DNA from: Microbacterium sp. LWH11-1.2
GTDB lineage: Bacteria > Actinomycetota > Actinomycetes > Actinomycetales > Microbacteriaceae
DNA length: 64,000 nt
Direction: 5' to 3'
Assembly: GCF_038397745.1 (NCBI RefSeq)
Contig: NZ_CP151636.1
Coordinates: 3,162,001-3,226,000, forward strand
The position numbers were made by a program, and so were the translations under genes. Positions within the stretch are counted from its first letter, which is position 1, and each line of letters opens with the position of its first letter. Shown here one piece after another: positions 48,494 through 58,341 of the stretch. The notes beneath the pieces are model-generated. The model searched no databases. It was given only the letters and a program-made list of their open reading frames with translations, and was not told the DNA's origin.

Positions 48494-49645
48494 GTGAAGC
48501 TCGAATTCGCCTCTTCTGCCCGATCCACCGTCGGCATCGAATGGGAGATCATGCTCGCGGACCCCGTGAGCGGTGACCTGGTCGGGCGCGCTCCCGAACT
48601 GCTCGCCGCACTGGAGGAGGAGAGCGCCGACGAGCGGCACACCGTGACCGGCGAACTCCTCACGAACACGATCGAGGTCACCAGCGGAATCGGCGACTCG
48701 GTCGCGCACGCGGTGGACGACATCGCCAACGCGATCGCCGCGGTCCGCTCGGCGACCGACCCCGCGGGCATCGAGCTCCTGTCGGCCGGGAGCCACCCGT
48801 TCGCGCAGTGGTTCGACCAGGAGGTGACGGACAAGACGCGGTACCACACCCTCATCGAGCGCACCCAGTGGTGGGGGCGCAACATGATGATCTGGGGCAT
48901 CCACGTGCACATCGGCGTCGAGGACCAGCGCAAGGTGTTCCCGATCATCAACGCGCTGGCCGGGTACCTCCCGCACCTGCAGGCCCTGGCCGCCTCGAGT
49001 CCGTTCTGGGCGGGCGAGCGCACCGGCTACGCATCGAACCGCGCCCTCGTGTTCCAGCAGCTGCCGACAGCGGGCCTCCCCTGGCCTCTGCAGGACTGGT
49101 CGCAGTACGAGTCGTACCTCGACGACATGGTGCGCACCGGTGTCATGGCCGATGCCACCGAGGTGCGCTGGGACATCCGCCCTGCACCGCGCTGGGGAAC
49201 CATCGAGGTGCGCGCCTGCGACGGCATGTCGACCCTGCCCGAGCTGGCCTCTGTCGCCGCTCTCGTGCAGGTGCTGGTGGAGGACTTCTCCCGGCAGCTC
49301 GACGAGGGGCGCACGCTCCCCCAGATGCCGGCCTGGTTCCATCGCGAGAACAAGTGGCGCGCCGCCCGGTACGGCATGGACGCGCGCGTGATCGTCGACG
49401 CGGCGGGGACCCAGCGCCCGGTGCGCGAGCACCTCGCCGAGACGCTGGAGGAACTGGCTCCGGTCGCGGTGGAGCTCGGGTGCGTCCGCGAGTTCGGCAG
49501 CATCGCGACCACCCTGGAAGACGGTGCGAGCTACGAGCGCCAGCTCACGATCGCCAACGCGACGGGCGGCGACCTCGGCGCCGTGGTGCAGCATCTGATC
49601 CGCGAGTTCCGGTCCGGCCCCGAGTCGTCGATCGAGGAGCCGTAG
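48494..49645 (+). CDS. YbdK-type carboxylate-amine ligase (glutamate-cysteine ligase-like)
   Basis: A 383-residue ATP-dependent ligase of the glutamate-cysteine ligase type 2 (YbdK) family. The N-terminal core has TVGIEWEIMLADP, VTGELLTNTIEVTSG, WGIHVHIGVEDQRK and RWDIRPAPRWGTIEVRACDG, which form the metal/ATP site. Activity is weak gamma-glutamyl ligation in E. coli YbdK; in actinobacteria that use mycothiol the role is unclear. GTG 48494 is apparently leaderless. It ends 3 bases from the convergent SorC-family gene. Confidence 0.88.
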   Translation: MKLEFASSARSTVGIEWEIMLADPVSGDLVGRAPELLAALEEESADERHTVTGELLTNTIEVTSGIGDSVAHAVDDIANAIAAVRSATDPAGIELLSAGSHPFAQWFDQEVTDKTRYHTLIERTQWWGRNMMIWGIHVHIGVEDQRKVFPIINALAGYLPHLQALAASSPFWAGERTGYASNRALVFQQLPTAGLPWPLQDWSQYESYLDDMVRTGVMADATEVRWDIRPAPRWGTIEVRACDGMSTLPELASVAALVQVLVEDFSRQLDEGRTLPQMPAWFHRENKWRAARYGMDARVIVDAAGTQRPVREHLAETLEELAPVAVELGCVREFGSIATTLEDGASYERQLTIANATGGDLGAVVQHLIREFRSGPESSIEEP

Positions 49646-49648
49646 GGC

Positions 49649-50620
49649 TCAGTCCTCCACGAGCCGGCGCGCGAGCCCCTCGTCCAGGACGACATCGGTG
49701 ATGAGCTCGGCCGCGATCGCGGCGTGCAGACTGACGAGCTTCGGGATGCCGGAGACCACGCAGACCCGCCGCGGCACACGACGGAGACGGTCCAGGCCCG
49801 GCCCGGTCGCCCGCGCGTTGACGCGGATGTCCCGCCACGTGCCGTCGGCCCGGAAGAACACCGTGGCCACGTCACCGATCGCGTGGTCCTCACGGAGGCT
49901 CCGGTAGTCCTCGCGTCCGAGGTAGCCGCCGACGTACACGCGGCTGGGCACCTCGGCAGCGGGTGAGCCGAGGCTGAACACCGCGATGTCCATCTTCGCC
50001 TGGAGATCGAGGACGCGGCGCGTGCTCCGCTCCCTCCACATCGCCTCGCGGGTCGCCGGATCGTCGAAGAACGCCGGCACGGGGAACTGCTGCACCTGTG
50101 CGCCGAAAGCGCTGCCGAACCGCTGCAGGATGTCGCTGGAGTACTCGACGCCGCTGGTCTGCGTGTTGCCCGCCCCGTTGAGCTGCACGAACGTCGTGTT
50201 GTGCGTCTCCTTCTGGGTGAGCCCTCGACTGACCGCGCTGATCGTCGATCCCCAGGCGACGCCGATGATCATGTTGGAGTCGACGAACTGGGACAGCAGG
50301 CGGCCCGCGGTCAGTGCGACCCGCTCCAGACGCTCGACCTCGCTGACGATCTCCGGCATCGGGACGACGTGCGCGGCGACGCGATACCGGTCGCGGATGC
50401 GCTGCTCCAGCATGCCGAGGCGCTCCAGCGGGGAGTTGATGCGGATGTCGACCAGTCCGCTCTCCCTGGCGAAGCTCAGCAGGCGCGAGACGGAGGATCG
50501 CGACGTGTGCAGCTCCTGCGCGATGACCTCCATGGTCTTGTCCTGCATGTAGTAGAGCTGCGCGGCGGTGAGCGCCGCGATCAGCTTCGCGTCGCGTGAT
50601 TGCGCTCCGGGACCGGTCAT
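49649..50620 (-). CDS. SorC/DeoR-type transcriptional regulator, probable glp regulator
   Basis: A 323-residue regulator of the SorC family. The N-terminal helix-turn-helix is at about 26-52 (MEVIAQELHTSRSSVSRLLSF), followed by a sugar-phosphate-binding domain with IGVAWGSTISAVSRGL and SGIPKLVSLHAAIAAE. These proteins bind phosphorylated effectors; divergence from glpD-glpF-glpK suggests glycerol-3-phosphate or a related triose phosphate, which is inference. ATG 50620 has GAGGAGGA. A palindrome between the two transcripts is the likely operator. Confidence 0.87.
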   Translation of the reverse strand: MTGPGAQSRDAKLIAALTAAQLYYMQDKTMEVIAQELHTSRSSVSRLLSFARESGLVDIRINSPLERLGMLEQRIRDRYRVAAHVVPMPEIVSEVERLERVALTAGRLLSQFVDSNMIIGVAWGSTISAVSRGLTQKETHNTTFVQLNGAGNTQTSGVEYSSDILQRFGSAFGAQVQQFPVPAFFDDPATREAMWRERSTRRVLDLQAKMDIAVFSLGSPAAEVPSRVYVGGYLGREDYRSLREDHAIGDVATVFFRADGTWRDIRVNARATGPGLDRLRRVPRRVCVVSGIPKLVSLHAAIAAELITDVVLDEGLARRLVED

Positions 50621-50644
50621 GACATCCTCCTCGACCTCGATCCT

Positions 50645-50658
50645 TGCACATATGTGCA
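50645..50658. promoter_or_regulatory. Perfect palindrome, candidate operator of the glp regulator
   Basis: TGCACATATGTGCA is a perfect 14-base palindrome in the 102-base space between the SorC-type gene and glpD. A related imperfect copy (TTGCGCACGGTGGGCGCACA) follows at about 50665-50684. Confidence 0.6.
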
Positions 50659-50722
50659 GTGGGGTTGCGCACGGTGGGCGCACAGGTCGATGCTGGGGGC
50701 AAGCAAGGAAGAGAGTTCGAGA

Positions 50723-52432
50723 ATGAACGATTCGACACACTCATCGGCGGAGCGGGCCGAGGTCCGCGACATCCGCGAATCCGGCACGACGAGCGTCCTC
50801 GTCATCGGCGGCGGGATCAACGGCATCTCGACGTTCCGGGACCTGGCCCTGCAGGGTGTGGACGTGCTCCTCGTCGAACGCGGCGATTTCGCCTCCGGCG
50901 CATCGGCGGCATCGAGCCACATGATCCACGGGGGCATCCGGTATCTGGAGAACGGCGAGTTCCGTCTCGTCCGCGAATCCGTCCAGGAGCGCAACGGCCT
51001 CCTGAAGATCGCTCCACACTACGTCAAGCCGCTCCAGACGACGATCCCGATCTACTCGACGTTCTCCGGCATCCTCTCCGCTCCCCTGCGCTTCCTCACG
51101 CACAAGAGCGGCAAGCCCCAGGAACGCGGCGCGTTCCTCATCAAGGTGGGCCTGACGATCTACGACACGTTCTCGCGTGACGGCGGCATGGTGCCGCGCC
51201 ACCGCTTCCTCGGCCGTAAGCGCGCGCTGTCGGAGCTGCCTTCGCTCGACCCGAACATCAAGTACACCGCGACGTACTACGACGCCTCGATGCACGACCC
51301 GGAGCGGCTCGCGCTCGACGTCCTCCAGGACGGCCTCGCCGCACACCCGGGAGCACACGCCTTCAACTACGTCGAGGCCGTGTCCCGCGACGGCGACAGG
51401 GTCGTGCTCCGCGATCGCGAGAGCGGCACCGAGTTCTCCGTGAAGGCCGACGTGGTCGTGAACGCCTCCGGTCCATGGACCGACCTGACCAACGACGCCC
51501 TCGGCGTCGACAGCCGCTTCATGGGCGGCACGAAGGGCTCGCACATCGTCCTCGATCACCCCGAGCTTCTCGAGGCGACACAGGGACGCGAGATCTTCTT
51601 CGAGCACTCCGACGGACGCATCGTCCTCATCTACCCGCTCAAGGGGCGGGTCCTGGTCGGCACCACCGACATCGACGCGGACCCGCGCGAGGTCGCGGTG
51701 TGCACCGACGAGGAGGTCGACTACTTCTTCGAGCTGGTCCACCACGTGTTCCCGAGCATCCCCGTCTCGCGGGAGCAGATCGTCTACAAGTTCTCCGGCA
51801 TCCGTCCGCTGCCCCGTCACGAGGACACCGCGCCCGGCTTCGTGTCGCGCGACTACCGCATCGAGGTCGACGACAAGGGCTCCGTGCCGCTCGTCAGCCT
51901 CGTCGGCGGCAAGTGGACGACCTTCCGCGCTCTGGGGGAATCGCTCTCCGACGTCGTGCTCGGCCTCATCGACCGCACCCGCACCGTCTCGACGGCCGGG
52001 CGCGCCATCGGCGGCGGACGCGACTTCCCGCGCACCGAGAAGGCGAAGCGCATCTGGATCCAGGAGAACCTCCCGGGGGCAGGCGCCAGGGCCGAGCGGC
52101 TCCTCGCCCGGTACGGCACGCGCGCAGCTGAGGTCTGGGAGTACGTCGAGCAGGGATCGGATGCACCTCTCGCCGGCGGCGACCTCTCCACGCGCGAGCT
52201 GGAGTGGATGGTCGAGCACGAGATGGTCGCCCGCCTGGAGGACGTCATCCTCCGTCGCACGAGCATCGCCTTCATCGGGAACGCGGATGCCGACGTGCTC
52301 GACGAGATCGCCGACGCACTCGCACCTCTCCTCGGGTGGGATCGCGCACGGCACGACGCCGAGCTCGAGCAGACCCGCGTGCTCCTGAACGAACGACATG
52401 GACTCCACATCTCGTCCCGCGCCCGCGGCTGA
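50723..52432 (+). CDS. glpD: Glycerol-3-phosphate dehydrogenase (aerobic, FAD)
   Basis: GlpD oxidises glycerol-3-phosphate to dihydroxyacetone phosphate and passes electrons to quinones at the membrane. The 569-residue protein has the FAD-binding motif VLVIGGGINGISTF at about 25-38, ASSHMIHGGIRYLENGEFRL and VNASGPWTDL, with the C-terminal GlpD domain containing VSLVGGKWTTFRALGES. ATG 50723 has GAGAGTTCG upstream, a weak site. First gene of glpD-glpF-glpK, divergent from the regulator. Confidence 0.95.
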   Translation: MNDSTHSSAERAEVRDIRESGTTSVLVIGGGINGISTFRDLALQGVDVLLVERGDFASGASAASSHMIHGGIRYLENGEFRLVRESVQERNGLLKIAPHYVKPLQTTIPIYSTFSGILSAPLRFLTHKSGKPQERGAFLIKVGLTIYDTFSRDGGMVPRHRFLGRKRALSELPSLDPNIKYTATYYDASMHDPERLALDVLQDGLAAHPGAHAFNYVEAVSRDGDRVVLRDRESGTEFSVKADVVVNASGPWTDLTNDALGVDSRFMGGTKGSHIVLDHPELLEATQGREIFFEHSDGRIVLIYPLKGRVLVGTTDIDADPREVAVCTDEEVDYFFELVHHVFPSIPVSREQIVYKFSGIRPLPRHEDTAPGFVSRDYRIEVDDKGSVPLVSLVGGKWTTFRALGESLSDVVLGLIDRTRTVSTAGRAIGGGRDFPRTEKAKRIWIQENLPGAGARAERLLARYGTRAAEVWEYVEQGSDAPLAGGDLSTRELEWMVEHEMVARLEDVILRRTSIAFIGNADADVLDEIADALAPLLGWDRARHDAELEQTRVLLNERHGLHISSRARG

Positions 52433-52524
52433 CGAGAGATCCGACCGTCGCCCTCCTTGCGGCGAAACTCCCTCACCGTGTCGGGGCAGAGGGGCCCTGA
52501 CACTCAAGAAAGGTCAATGAAGAC

Positions 52525-53280
52525 ATGGCTGATGTGAATCTCGGTCTCTACTTCCTGTCGGAGCTCGTCGGCACAGCGATGCTGATCCTCCTGGGTTGTG
52601 GTGTCGTCGCCAACGTCGCTCTCGCGAAGAACAAGGGCTTCGCCGGCGGCTTCCTGATGGTCAACTGGGGATGGGGCCTCGCCGTCTTCGCCGGTGTGCT
52701 CGTCTCCGCGTACTCCGGTGCGATCCTCAACCCCGCCGTCGGCATCGGCCTCCTGGTCGCCGGCAAGATCTCCTTCGTGATGTTCCTCGTCGCCACAGGT
52801 GCCGAACTCCTCGGAGCGATCATCGGTGCGATCCTCGTGTGGCTGGCATACAAGCAGCACTTCGACGAGGAGCCCGAGCCCGCCAACAAGCTCGGCGTCT
52901 TCTCGACCGGTCCCGCGATCCGCTCGTACGGGTGGAACCTCATCACGGAGATCATCGGCACGTTCGTCCTGGTGTTCGTCATCTTCGCGTTCGCGGACTA
53001 CGGCGACATCGAGGTCGGCACGCCCGGCGGCCTCGGCCCGCTCACGGCGCTTCCGGTGGCCCTGCTCGTCGTCGCTATCGGCGCCTCGCTCGGTGGACCG
53101 ACCGGCTACGCGATCAACCCGGCACGTGACCTCGGTCCGCGCATCGCCCACGCGATCCTCCCCATCAAGGGCAAGGGCGCCAGCGACTGGTCCTACTCGT
53201 GGGTCCCTGTCGTCGGTCCCCTCATCGGTGGCGTGATCGCCGCCCTCGCCGCACCCGCGCTGCTCGGCCTCGCCGGCTGA
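52525..53280 (+). CDS. glpF: Glycerol uptake facilitator (MIP channel)
   Basis: A 251-residue aquaglyceroporin that lets glycerol diffuse in. Six membrane helices and two half-helices are visible. The two NPA motifs are [12 protein letters not shown] near residue 70 and [13 protein letters not shown] near 195; the Asp after the second NPAR marks a glycerol channel rather than a pure water channel. The ATG has AAAGG upstream. It lies between glpD and glpK, so imported glycerol meets its kinase. Confidence 0.95.
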   Translation: MADVNLGLYFLSELVGTAMLILLGCGVVANVALAKNKGFAGGFLMVNWGWGLAVFAGVLVSAYSGAILNPAVGIGLLVAGKISFVMFLVATGAELLGAIIGAILVWLAYKQHFDEEPEPANKLGVFSTGPAIRSYGWNLITEIIGTFVLVFVIFAFADYGDIEVGTPGGLGPLTALPVALLVVAIGASLGGPTGYAINPARDLGPRIAHAILPIKGKGASDWSYSWVPVVGPLIGGVIAALAAPALLGLAG

Positions 53281-53320
53281 CGCTCGACGCATCCGCACAG
53301 CTATTCAAAGGAGAAGCACA

Positions 53321-54835
53321 GTGGCTGACTACATCATCGCCATCGACCAGGGAACGACCTCGAGCCGTGCCATCATCTTCGACAAGAAGGGCAGCATCGT
53401 CGAGTCCGGCCAGAAGGAGCACGAGCAGATCCTGCCGAAGGCCGGCTGGGTCGAGCACGACGCCGCCGAGATCTGGCGCAACGTCCAGGAGGTCATCGGG
53501 CTCGCACTGAGCCGCGCGGACCTCACGCGTCACGACATCGCCGCGATCGGCATCACCAACCAGCGCGAGACCGCGGTGGTCTGGGACCGGAAGACCGGCA
53601 AGCCGATCTACAACGCGATCGTCTGGCAGGACACGCGCACGCAGGAGATCGTCGACCGCCTCGCGGCGGACGGCGGCGGCGACCGCTTCAAGGACATCGT
53701 CGGCCTCCCGCTGGCGACGTACTTCTCCGGCACCAAGATCGCCTGGATCCTGGAGAACGTCGACGGCGCCCGCGAGAAGGCGGAGGCCGGAGACCTGGCC
53801 TTCGGCACCACCGACAGCTGGGTGCTGTGGAACCTCACCGGTGGCGTCGACGGCGGCGTGCACGCGACCGACGTCACGAACGCGTCGCGCACGATGTTCA
53901 TGGACCTCGAGACACTGGAGTGGCGCGACGACATCCTGGAGGCGTTCGGTGTGCCGCGCTCGATGATGCCCGAGATCCGCTCCTCCTCCGAGGTCTACGG
54001 CGCGGCGGAGGACTCGTCCCTGCTGCGCGAGACGCCGATCGCCGGCATCCTCGGCGATCAGCAGGCGGCGACGTTCGGACAGGCGGCCTTCAACACCGGT
54101 GAGAGCAAGAACACCTACGGAACGGGCTGCTTCCTGATCTTCAACACGGGCGAGGAGATCGTCCACTCGAAGAACGGGCTGCTCACCACCGTCGGGTACA
54201 AGCTCGGCGACGGTCCGACGCACTACGCGCTCGAGGGCTCGATCGCGGTCACCGGATCCCTGATCCAGTGGCTGCGCGACCAGCTCGGCATCATCTCCTC
54301 GGCGCCCGAGGTCGAGAAGCTGGCCGAGCAGGTCGAGGACAACGGCGGCGTCTACATCGTGCCCGCGTTCTCCGGTCTGTTCGCGCCCTACTGGCGCCCG
54401 GACGCTCGCGGCGCGATCGTCGGACTCACCCGGTACGCGAACAAGAACCACATCGCTCGCGCGGCCCTCGAGGCCGTGGCCTTCCAGACGCGCGACGTGC
54501 TCGACGCGGTCAACGCCGACGCCGGTGTCGACCTCACCGAGCTCAAGGTCGACGGCGGCATGGTCGCGAACGATGCGCTCATGCAGTTCCAGGCCGACGT
54601 GCTCGGTGTTCCGGTCGTCCGACCGGTCGTTGCCGAGACCACGGCGCTGGGCGCGGCCTACGCTGCGGGCCTCGCGGTGGGCTTCTGGAACGGTCTGGAC
54701 GACCTCTCCGCCAACTGGCAGGAGGACAAGCGCTGGGAGCCGTCGATGGAAGACGGCGAACGCGACCGCCAGCTGCGCCTGTGGCGCAAGGCCGTCACGA
54801 AGTCGATGGACTGGGTCGACGAGGACGTGAAGTAG
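53321..54835 (+). CDS. glpK: Glycerol kinase
   Basis: GlpK phosphorylates glycerol with ATP and traps it in the cell. The 504-residue FGGY-family kinase has [13 protein letters not shown] at the N-terminus, [36 protein letters not shown] and the C-terminal [21 protein letters not shown] that form the nucleotide site. GTG 53321 has AAAGGAGAAG upstream. Last gene of the glp operon; a 17-bp hairpin follows inside the convergent lysR gene. Confidence 0.97.
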   Translation: MADYIIAIDQGTTSSRAIIFDKKGSIVESGQKEHEQILPKAGWVEHDAAEIWRNVQEVIGLALSRADLTRHDIAAIGITNQRETAVVWDRKTGKPIYNAIVWQDTRTQEIVDRLAADGGGDRFKDIVGLPLATYFSGTKIAWILENVDGAREKAEAGDLAFGTTDSWVLWNLTGGVDGGVHATDVTNASRTMFMDLETLEWRDDILEAFGVPRSMMPEIRSSSEVYGAAEDSSLLRETPIAGILGDQQAATFGQAAFNTGESKNTYGTGCFLIFNTGEEIVHSKNGLLTTVGYKLGDGPTHYALEGSIAVTGSLIQWLRDQLGIISSAPEVEKLAEQVEDNGGVYIVPAFSGLFAPYWRPDARGAIVGLTRYANKNHIARAALEAVAFQTRDVLDAVNADAGVDLTELKVDGGMVANDALMQFQADVLGVPVVRPVVAETTALGAAYAAGLAVGFWNGLDDLSANWQEDKRWEPSMEDGERDRQLRLWRKAVTKSMDWVDEDVK

Positions 54836-54841
54836 TCCGCA

Positions 54842-55768
54842 TCATCCGGAAGCGGGTTCGGAGGTCTCCTCCGGACCCGCTTCCTGCTGTGCGGACCCGA
54901 CGGCGTCGAGGACGTCGAGGAAGGCGCGGGCGGCGCTGCGCGGTCCCGTCCTGTCCCAGGCGACGTACTCGTCCCGGACGGGACCGCGCCGCAGGTCCAC
55001 GGTGACCACATCGGCGTTCGATCGGGCGACCACCCCGGGCGCCAGCAGCGTGACCGCGAGCCCTGCCGCGACCAATCCGAGGATGAGCTCGGCCGAGTCC
55101 GCCTCGAACGCCACATCGCGCGCCACATGCGCCCCGTCGAAGGCCGCATCGCTCTGCGCGCGCCCGGAGGTGCCGGCCGGGAAGTCGGCGAACGTCATGT
55201 CCGCGAGATCGCTGATCCGGACGGATGCCGATTCCGCCAGAGCATGCCCGGAGGGGACGACGGCCACGAGACCCTCGGAGGCGAGGAGCCTCGAGGCCAC
55301 GCCGCTCGGCTGAACCTCTTCCCGGAGCCCCAGGAGCCCGACGTCGAGCTCACCGGCACGGATCGCCGCCATGAGCGCATCGCTGTTCCCCACCCGGAGT
55401 TCGACCCTCGCCGACGGGTGCGCCGCGCGATACGCGACGAGGAGGGAGGGAACATCCACGGCCGTCACGGTCGGGATGACGCCGAGCCGAAGCGTGCCGA
55501 CGATCTCGCCGGCGGAGGCGGCGGCATCCTCCTTGGCCTGCTCCGTCGCGAGGAGAGCCGCCCTGGCGTGCGGGACGAACGCCTCACCCGCCTCGGTCAG
55601 GCGGACGCTGCGGCTCGAACGCACGAACAGACGCTGACCGAGCTCGCGCTCGAGCGCGGCGATCTGATGGCTGAGCGCCGACTGCGTGACGAAGCACCGT
55701 TCCGCCGCTCGGGTGAAACTCGATGTCGAGGCCACCTCGACGACGTAGCGCAGCTGCTGCAGGTCCAT
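54842..55768 (-). CDS. LysR-family transcriptional regulator
   Basis: A 308-residue LysR regulator with the winged-helix at 1-60 (MDLQQLRYVVEVASTSSFTRA, SQSALSHQIAALERELGQRLF split) and the effector-binding domain (GVIPTVTAVDVPSLL, VGNSDALMAAIRAGELDVGLLG). It is divergent from an EamA exporter gene 78 bases away, so that gene is the likely target; the effector is unknown. Its last 12 codons contain the glpK terminator hairpin. Confidence 0.9.
   Translation of the reverse strand: MDLQQLRYVVEVASTSSFTRAAERCFVTQSALSHQIAALERELGQRLFVRSSRSVRLTEAGEAFVPHARAALLATEQAKEDAAASAGEIVGTLRLGVIPTVTAVDVPSLLVAYRAAHPSARVELRVGNSDALMAAIRAGELDVGLLGLREEVQPSGVASRLLASEGLVAVVPSGHALAESASVRISDLADMTFADFPAGTSGRAQSDAAFDGAHVARDVAFEADSAELILGLVAAGLAVTLLAPGVVARSNADVVTVDLRRGPVRDEYVAWDRTGPRSAARAFLDVLDAVGSAQQEAGPEETSEPASG
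54848..54884. terminator. Hairpin terminator for glpK inside the 3' end of lysR
   Basis: GGAAGCGGGTTCGGAGG and CCTCCGGACCCGCTTCC form a 17-bp stem with one wobble pair and a 3-base TCT loop. It begins 12 bases after the glpK stop and lies within the last codons of the convergent LysR gene. Confidence 0.78.
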
Positions 55769-55846
55769 TCAGCCATGATCTCGCTTCATGCTTTGCTTGA
55801 CAACTATGCGTTGGACTCATCCGAGCCGAGCGAGGAGGCTGAGACC

Positions 55847-56761
55847 ATGAACCGACTGACCATCCTCCTGCTGACGGCGCTCGCCCCGATCGCCTGGGGC
55901 ACGACCTACCTCGTCACCACCGAGCTCCTGCCCGCCGGACACCCGCTGTTCGCCGGTCTCCTCCGCTCCCTCCCCGCCGGGCTGCTCGCCGTGCTGATCA
56001 GTCGGCGGCTCCCCCATGGCGCGTGGTGGTGGAAGTCCCTCGCACTCGGAGCGCTCAACATCGGCGCGTTCTTCCCGCTGCTGTTCCTCGCGGCGGAGCG
56101 GCTCCCCGGAGGCGTCGCCGCAGCCGTGGCCGGCGCCCAGCCGCTCATCGTCCTCGCGCTCGGCGCCCTCGTCCTGCAGGAGCGCGTCCGTCCGACCACG
56201 GCGGCAGCAGCGGTCGCGGGAGCCGGAGGCGTGGCGCTCGTCGTCCTCGGGCCTGCTGCAGAACTCGACTTCTGGGGCATCCTCGCAGCCCTCGGCGGCG
56301 TCTCGGCCACCGGAGTCGGCATGATCCTGACGAAGCGGTGGGGCCGCCCGAGCGGTGTCGGTCCCGTCGCCTACGCAGGGTGGCAGCTCACAGCCGGAGG
56401 GCTTCTGCTCCTGCCCGTCACGCTGATCGTCGAGGGCGTCCCTGCGGTGATCGACGGGGGCGCGGTCCTCGGGTACCTGTGGCTCGGCACCGCTGGCGGG
56501 ATCGTCGCGTACACGCTGTGGTTTCGCGGCATCCAGCAGCTGCCCGTGATCGCTCCCGGCCTGCTCGCGCTGCTCTCCCCCATCGTCGCGACGGTCCTGG
56601 GAACGCTCGTCGCCGGAGAGGCCTTCACGCCCATCCAGGCTCTCGGGTTCACCATCACCCTCGGCGCGCTGGTACTCGGCCAGGTCTTCGCCCGTCAGGC
56701 GAGGATCGTCGCACCGCCCGCCGAGCCGGCGGCGGCGCCGGCACTGGTCGCTCCGCGCTGA
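55847..56761 (+). CDS. EamA-family (drug/metabolite) exporter
   Basis: A 304-residue permease with about ten membrane helices in two EamA repeats, at roughly 8-140 and 147-285. Repeat markers are PIAWGTTYLVTTELLP near the start, and NIGAFFPLLFLAAERLPGGVA. RhaT/YdcZ-type EamA exporters move amino acids, purines or other metabolites; the substrate is not clear. ATG 55847 has GAGGAGGCTGAGACC upstream. The LysR gene is divergent, and a TTGACA lies at 55797 without a well-placed -10. Confidence 0.86.
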   Translation: MNRLTILLLTALAPIAWGTTYLVTTELLPAGHPLFAGLLRSLPAGLLAVLISRRLPHGAWWWKSLALGALNIGAFFPLLFLAAERLPGGVAAAVAGAQPLIVLALGALVLQERVRPTTAAAAVAGAGGVALVVLGPAAELDFWGILAALGGVSATGVGMILTKRWGRPSGVGPVAYAGWQLTAGGLLLLPVTLIVEGVPAVIDGGAVLGYLWLGTAGGIVAYTLWFRGIQQLPVIAPGLLALLSPIVATVLGTLVAGEAFTPIQALGFTITLGALVLGQVFARQARIVAPPAEPAAAPALVAPR

Positions 56762-56768
56762 GAGGGGC

Positions 56769-58331
56769 TCAGCCCTTGCCGAAGAGCTTCTGGATCTCGG
56801 CGAGGTCGGCCTCGCTGGGAGCGGCCTGAGCTGCTCCCCCACCGAGGCCGAAACCCGACCCGGTCGGCGCCGACGTCGCGGCGATACCCGCATTCTCGGC
56901 CGCGCGCTTGGCCGGGTTCCCGGACCGCGAGCCCCCGGACGACTTGCCCTTCTTCCCGCGCTTCGACGAAGCTCCGGGGCGACCCATGCCGGGCACCGCG
57001 CCCATGCCGGGGATGTTCGGGGTGCCGCCGCGAGCCACGGTCTTCATCATCTTCGCGGCCTGCTCGAAACGCTGCACGAGCTGGTTGACGTCGGTGACGG
57101 TCATGCCGGAGCCTCGCGCGATGCGCAGACGGCGCGAGCCGTTGAGCACCTTCGGGTTGCGCCGCTCGCCCGGGGTCATCGAGCGGATGATCGCCTCGGT
57201 GCGGTCGATCTCGCGCTCGTCGAAGTCCTCGAGCTGCTGCTTCATCTGGCCCATGCCCGGGAGCATCCCGAGCATCTTCTTCATCGAGCCCATCTTCTTC
57301 ATCTGCTGAAGCTGGTCGAGGAAGTCCTCGAGCGTGAAGGCCTCGTTCGCGATCTTCTCGGCCATCTTCGTGGCCTCTTCCTCATCGAAGGCCTGCTGGG
57401 CCTGCTCGATGAGGGTGAGGATGTCGCCGAGGTCGAGGATACGGCTCGCCATGCGGTCGGGGTGGAACGGCTCGAGGTCTTCGAGACGCTCGCCCGTCGA
57501 GGCGAAGATGATCGGGCGGCCGGTGACCGAGGCCACGGACAGCGCAGCACCACCACGGGCGTCGCCGTCGAGCTTGGACAGCACGACGCCGGTGAAGTCG
57601 ACGCCCTCCTGGAAGGCCTTCGCGGTGTTGACCGCGTCCTGTCCGATCATCGCGTCGATGACGAAGAGGACCTCGTCGGGGTTGACCGCCTTGCGGATGT
57701 CGGCGGCCTGCTTCATGAGCTCGGCGTCGACGCCGAGGCGGCCGGCGGTGTCGATGATCACAACATCGTGCTGCTGACGACGCGCGTGCTCCACGCCGTC
57801 CCGAGACACCCGCACCGGGTCTCCGACGCCGTTGCCCGGCTCCGGGGCGTACACCGCGGCTCCGGCCTGCTGCGCGACGACCTGGAGCTGATTGACGGCG
57901 TTGGGGCGCTGCAGGTCGGCGGCGACGAGCAGCGGGGTGTGCCCTTCGCCTTCGAGCTGCTTGGCGAGCTTGCCCGCGAACGTCGTCTTGCCCGAACCCT
58001 GGAGGCCGGCGAGCATGATGACTGTCGGCGCGGTCTTCGCGAACTGCAGACGCCGCTGCTCGCCGCCGAGGATCTGCACGAGCTCCTCGTTGACGATCTG
58101 CACGACCTGCTGCGCCGGGTTGAGCGCCTTGTTCACCTCGTCGCCGAGGGCGCGTTCGCGCACCTTGGCGGTGAAGTCCTTCACCACGACGAGCGCGACG
58201 TCGGCGTCGAGCAGCGCGCGACGGATCTCGCGCACCGTGCCGTCGACGTCGGCCGCGGTGAGCTTCCCCTTCGTGCGAAGGTTGCGGAAGGTCTCGGTGA
58301 GCCGATCGGAGAGCGTGCCAAAGGTAGCCAT
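56769..58331 (-). CDS. ffh: Signal recognition particle protein Ffh
   Basis: Ffh binds signal sequences and 4.5S RNA and targets ribosomes to FtsY at the membrane. The 520-residue protein has the N-domain, G-domain with GLQGSGKTTFAG at 109-120, DTAGRLGVD and LSKLDGDARGGAAL, then a Met-rich M-domain (MKKMGSMKKMLGMLPGMGQMK near 345, SGMTVTDVNQLVQRFEQ). A Gly/Lys-rich tail ends it. TAGAAT lies 10 bases before the ATG, which would leave a leader of about three bases. It ends 7 bases from convergent EamA. Confidence 0.97.
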   Translation of the reverse strand: MATFGTLSDRLTETFRNLRTKGKLTAADVDGTVREIRRALLDADVALVVVKDFTAKVRERALGDEVNKALNPAQQVVQIVNEELVQILGGEQRRLQFAKTAPTVIMLAGLQGSGKTTFAGKLAKQLEGEGHTPLLVAADLQRPNAVNQLQVVAQQAGAAVYAPEPGNGVGDPVRVSRDGVEHARRQQHDVVIIDTAGRLGVDAELMKQAADIRKAVNPDEVLFVIDAMIGQDAVNTAKAFQEGVDFTGVVLSKLDGDARGGAALSVASVTGRPIIFASTGERLEDLEPFHPDRMASRILDLGDILTLIEQAQQAFDEEEATKMAEKIANEAFTLEDFLDQLQQMKKMGSMKKMLGMLPGMGQMKQQLEDFDEREIDRTEAIIRSMTPGERRNPKVLNGSRRLRIARGSGMTVTDVNQLVQRFEQAAKMMKTVARGGTPNIPGMGAVPGMGRPGASSKRGKKGKSSGGSRSGNPAKRAAENAGIAATSAPTGSGFGLGGGAAQAAPSEADLAEIQKLFGKG

Positions 58332-58341
58332 GGTGCTGTCG

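Noticed and set aside
55797..55802. TTGACA as the -35 box of the EamA gene
   Set aside because: No -10-like hexamer occurs at 15-19 bases from it, so it is probably chance.
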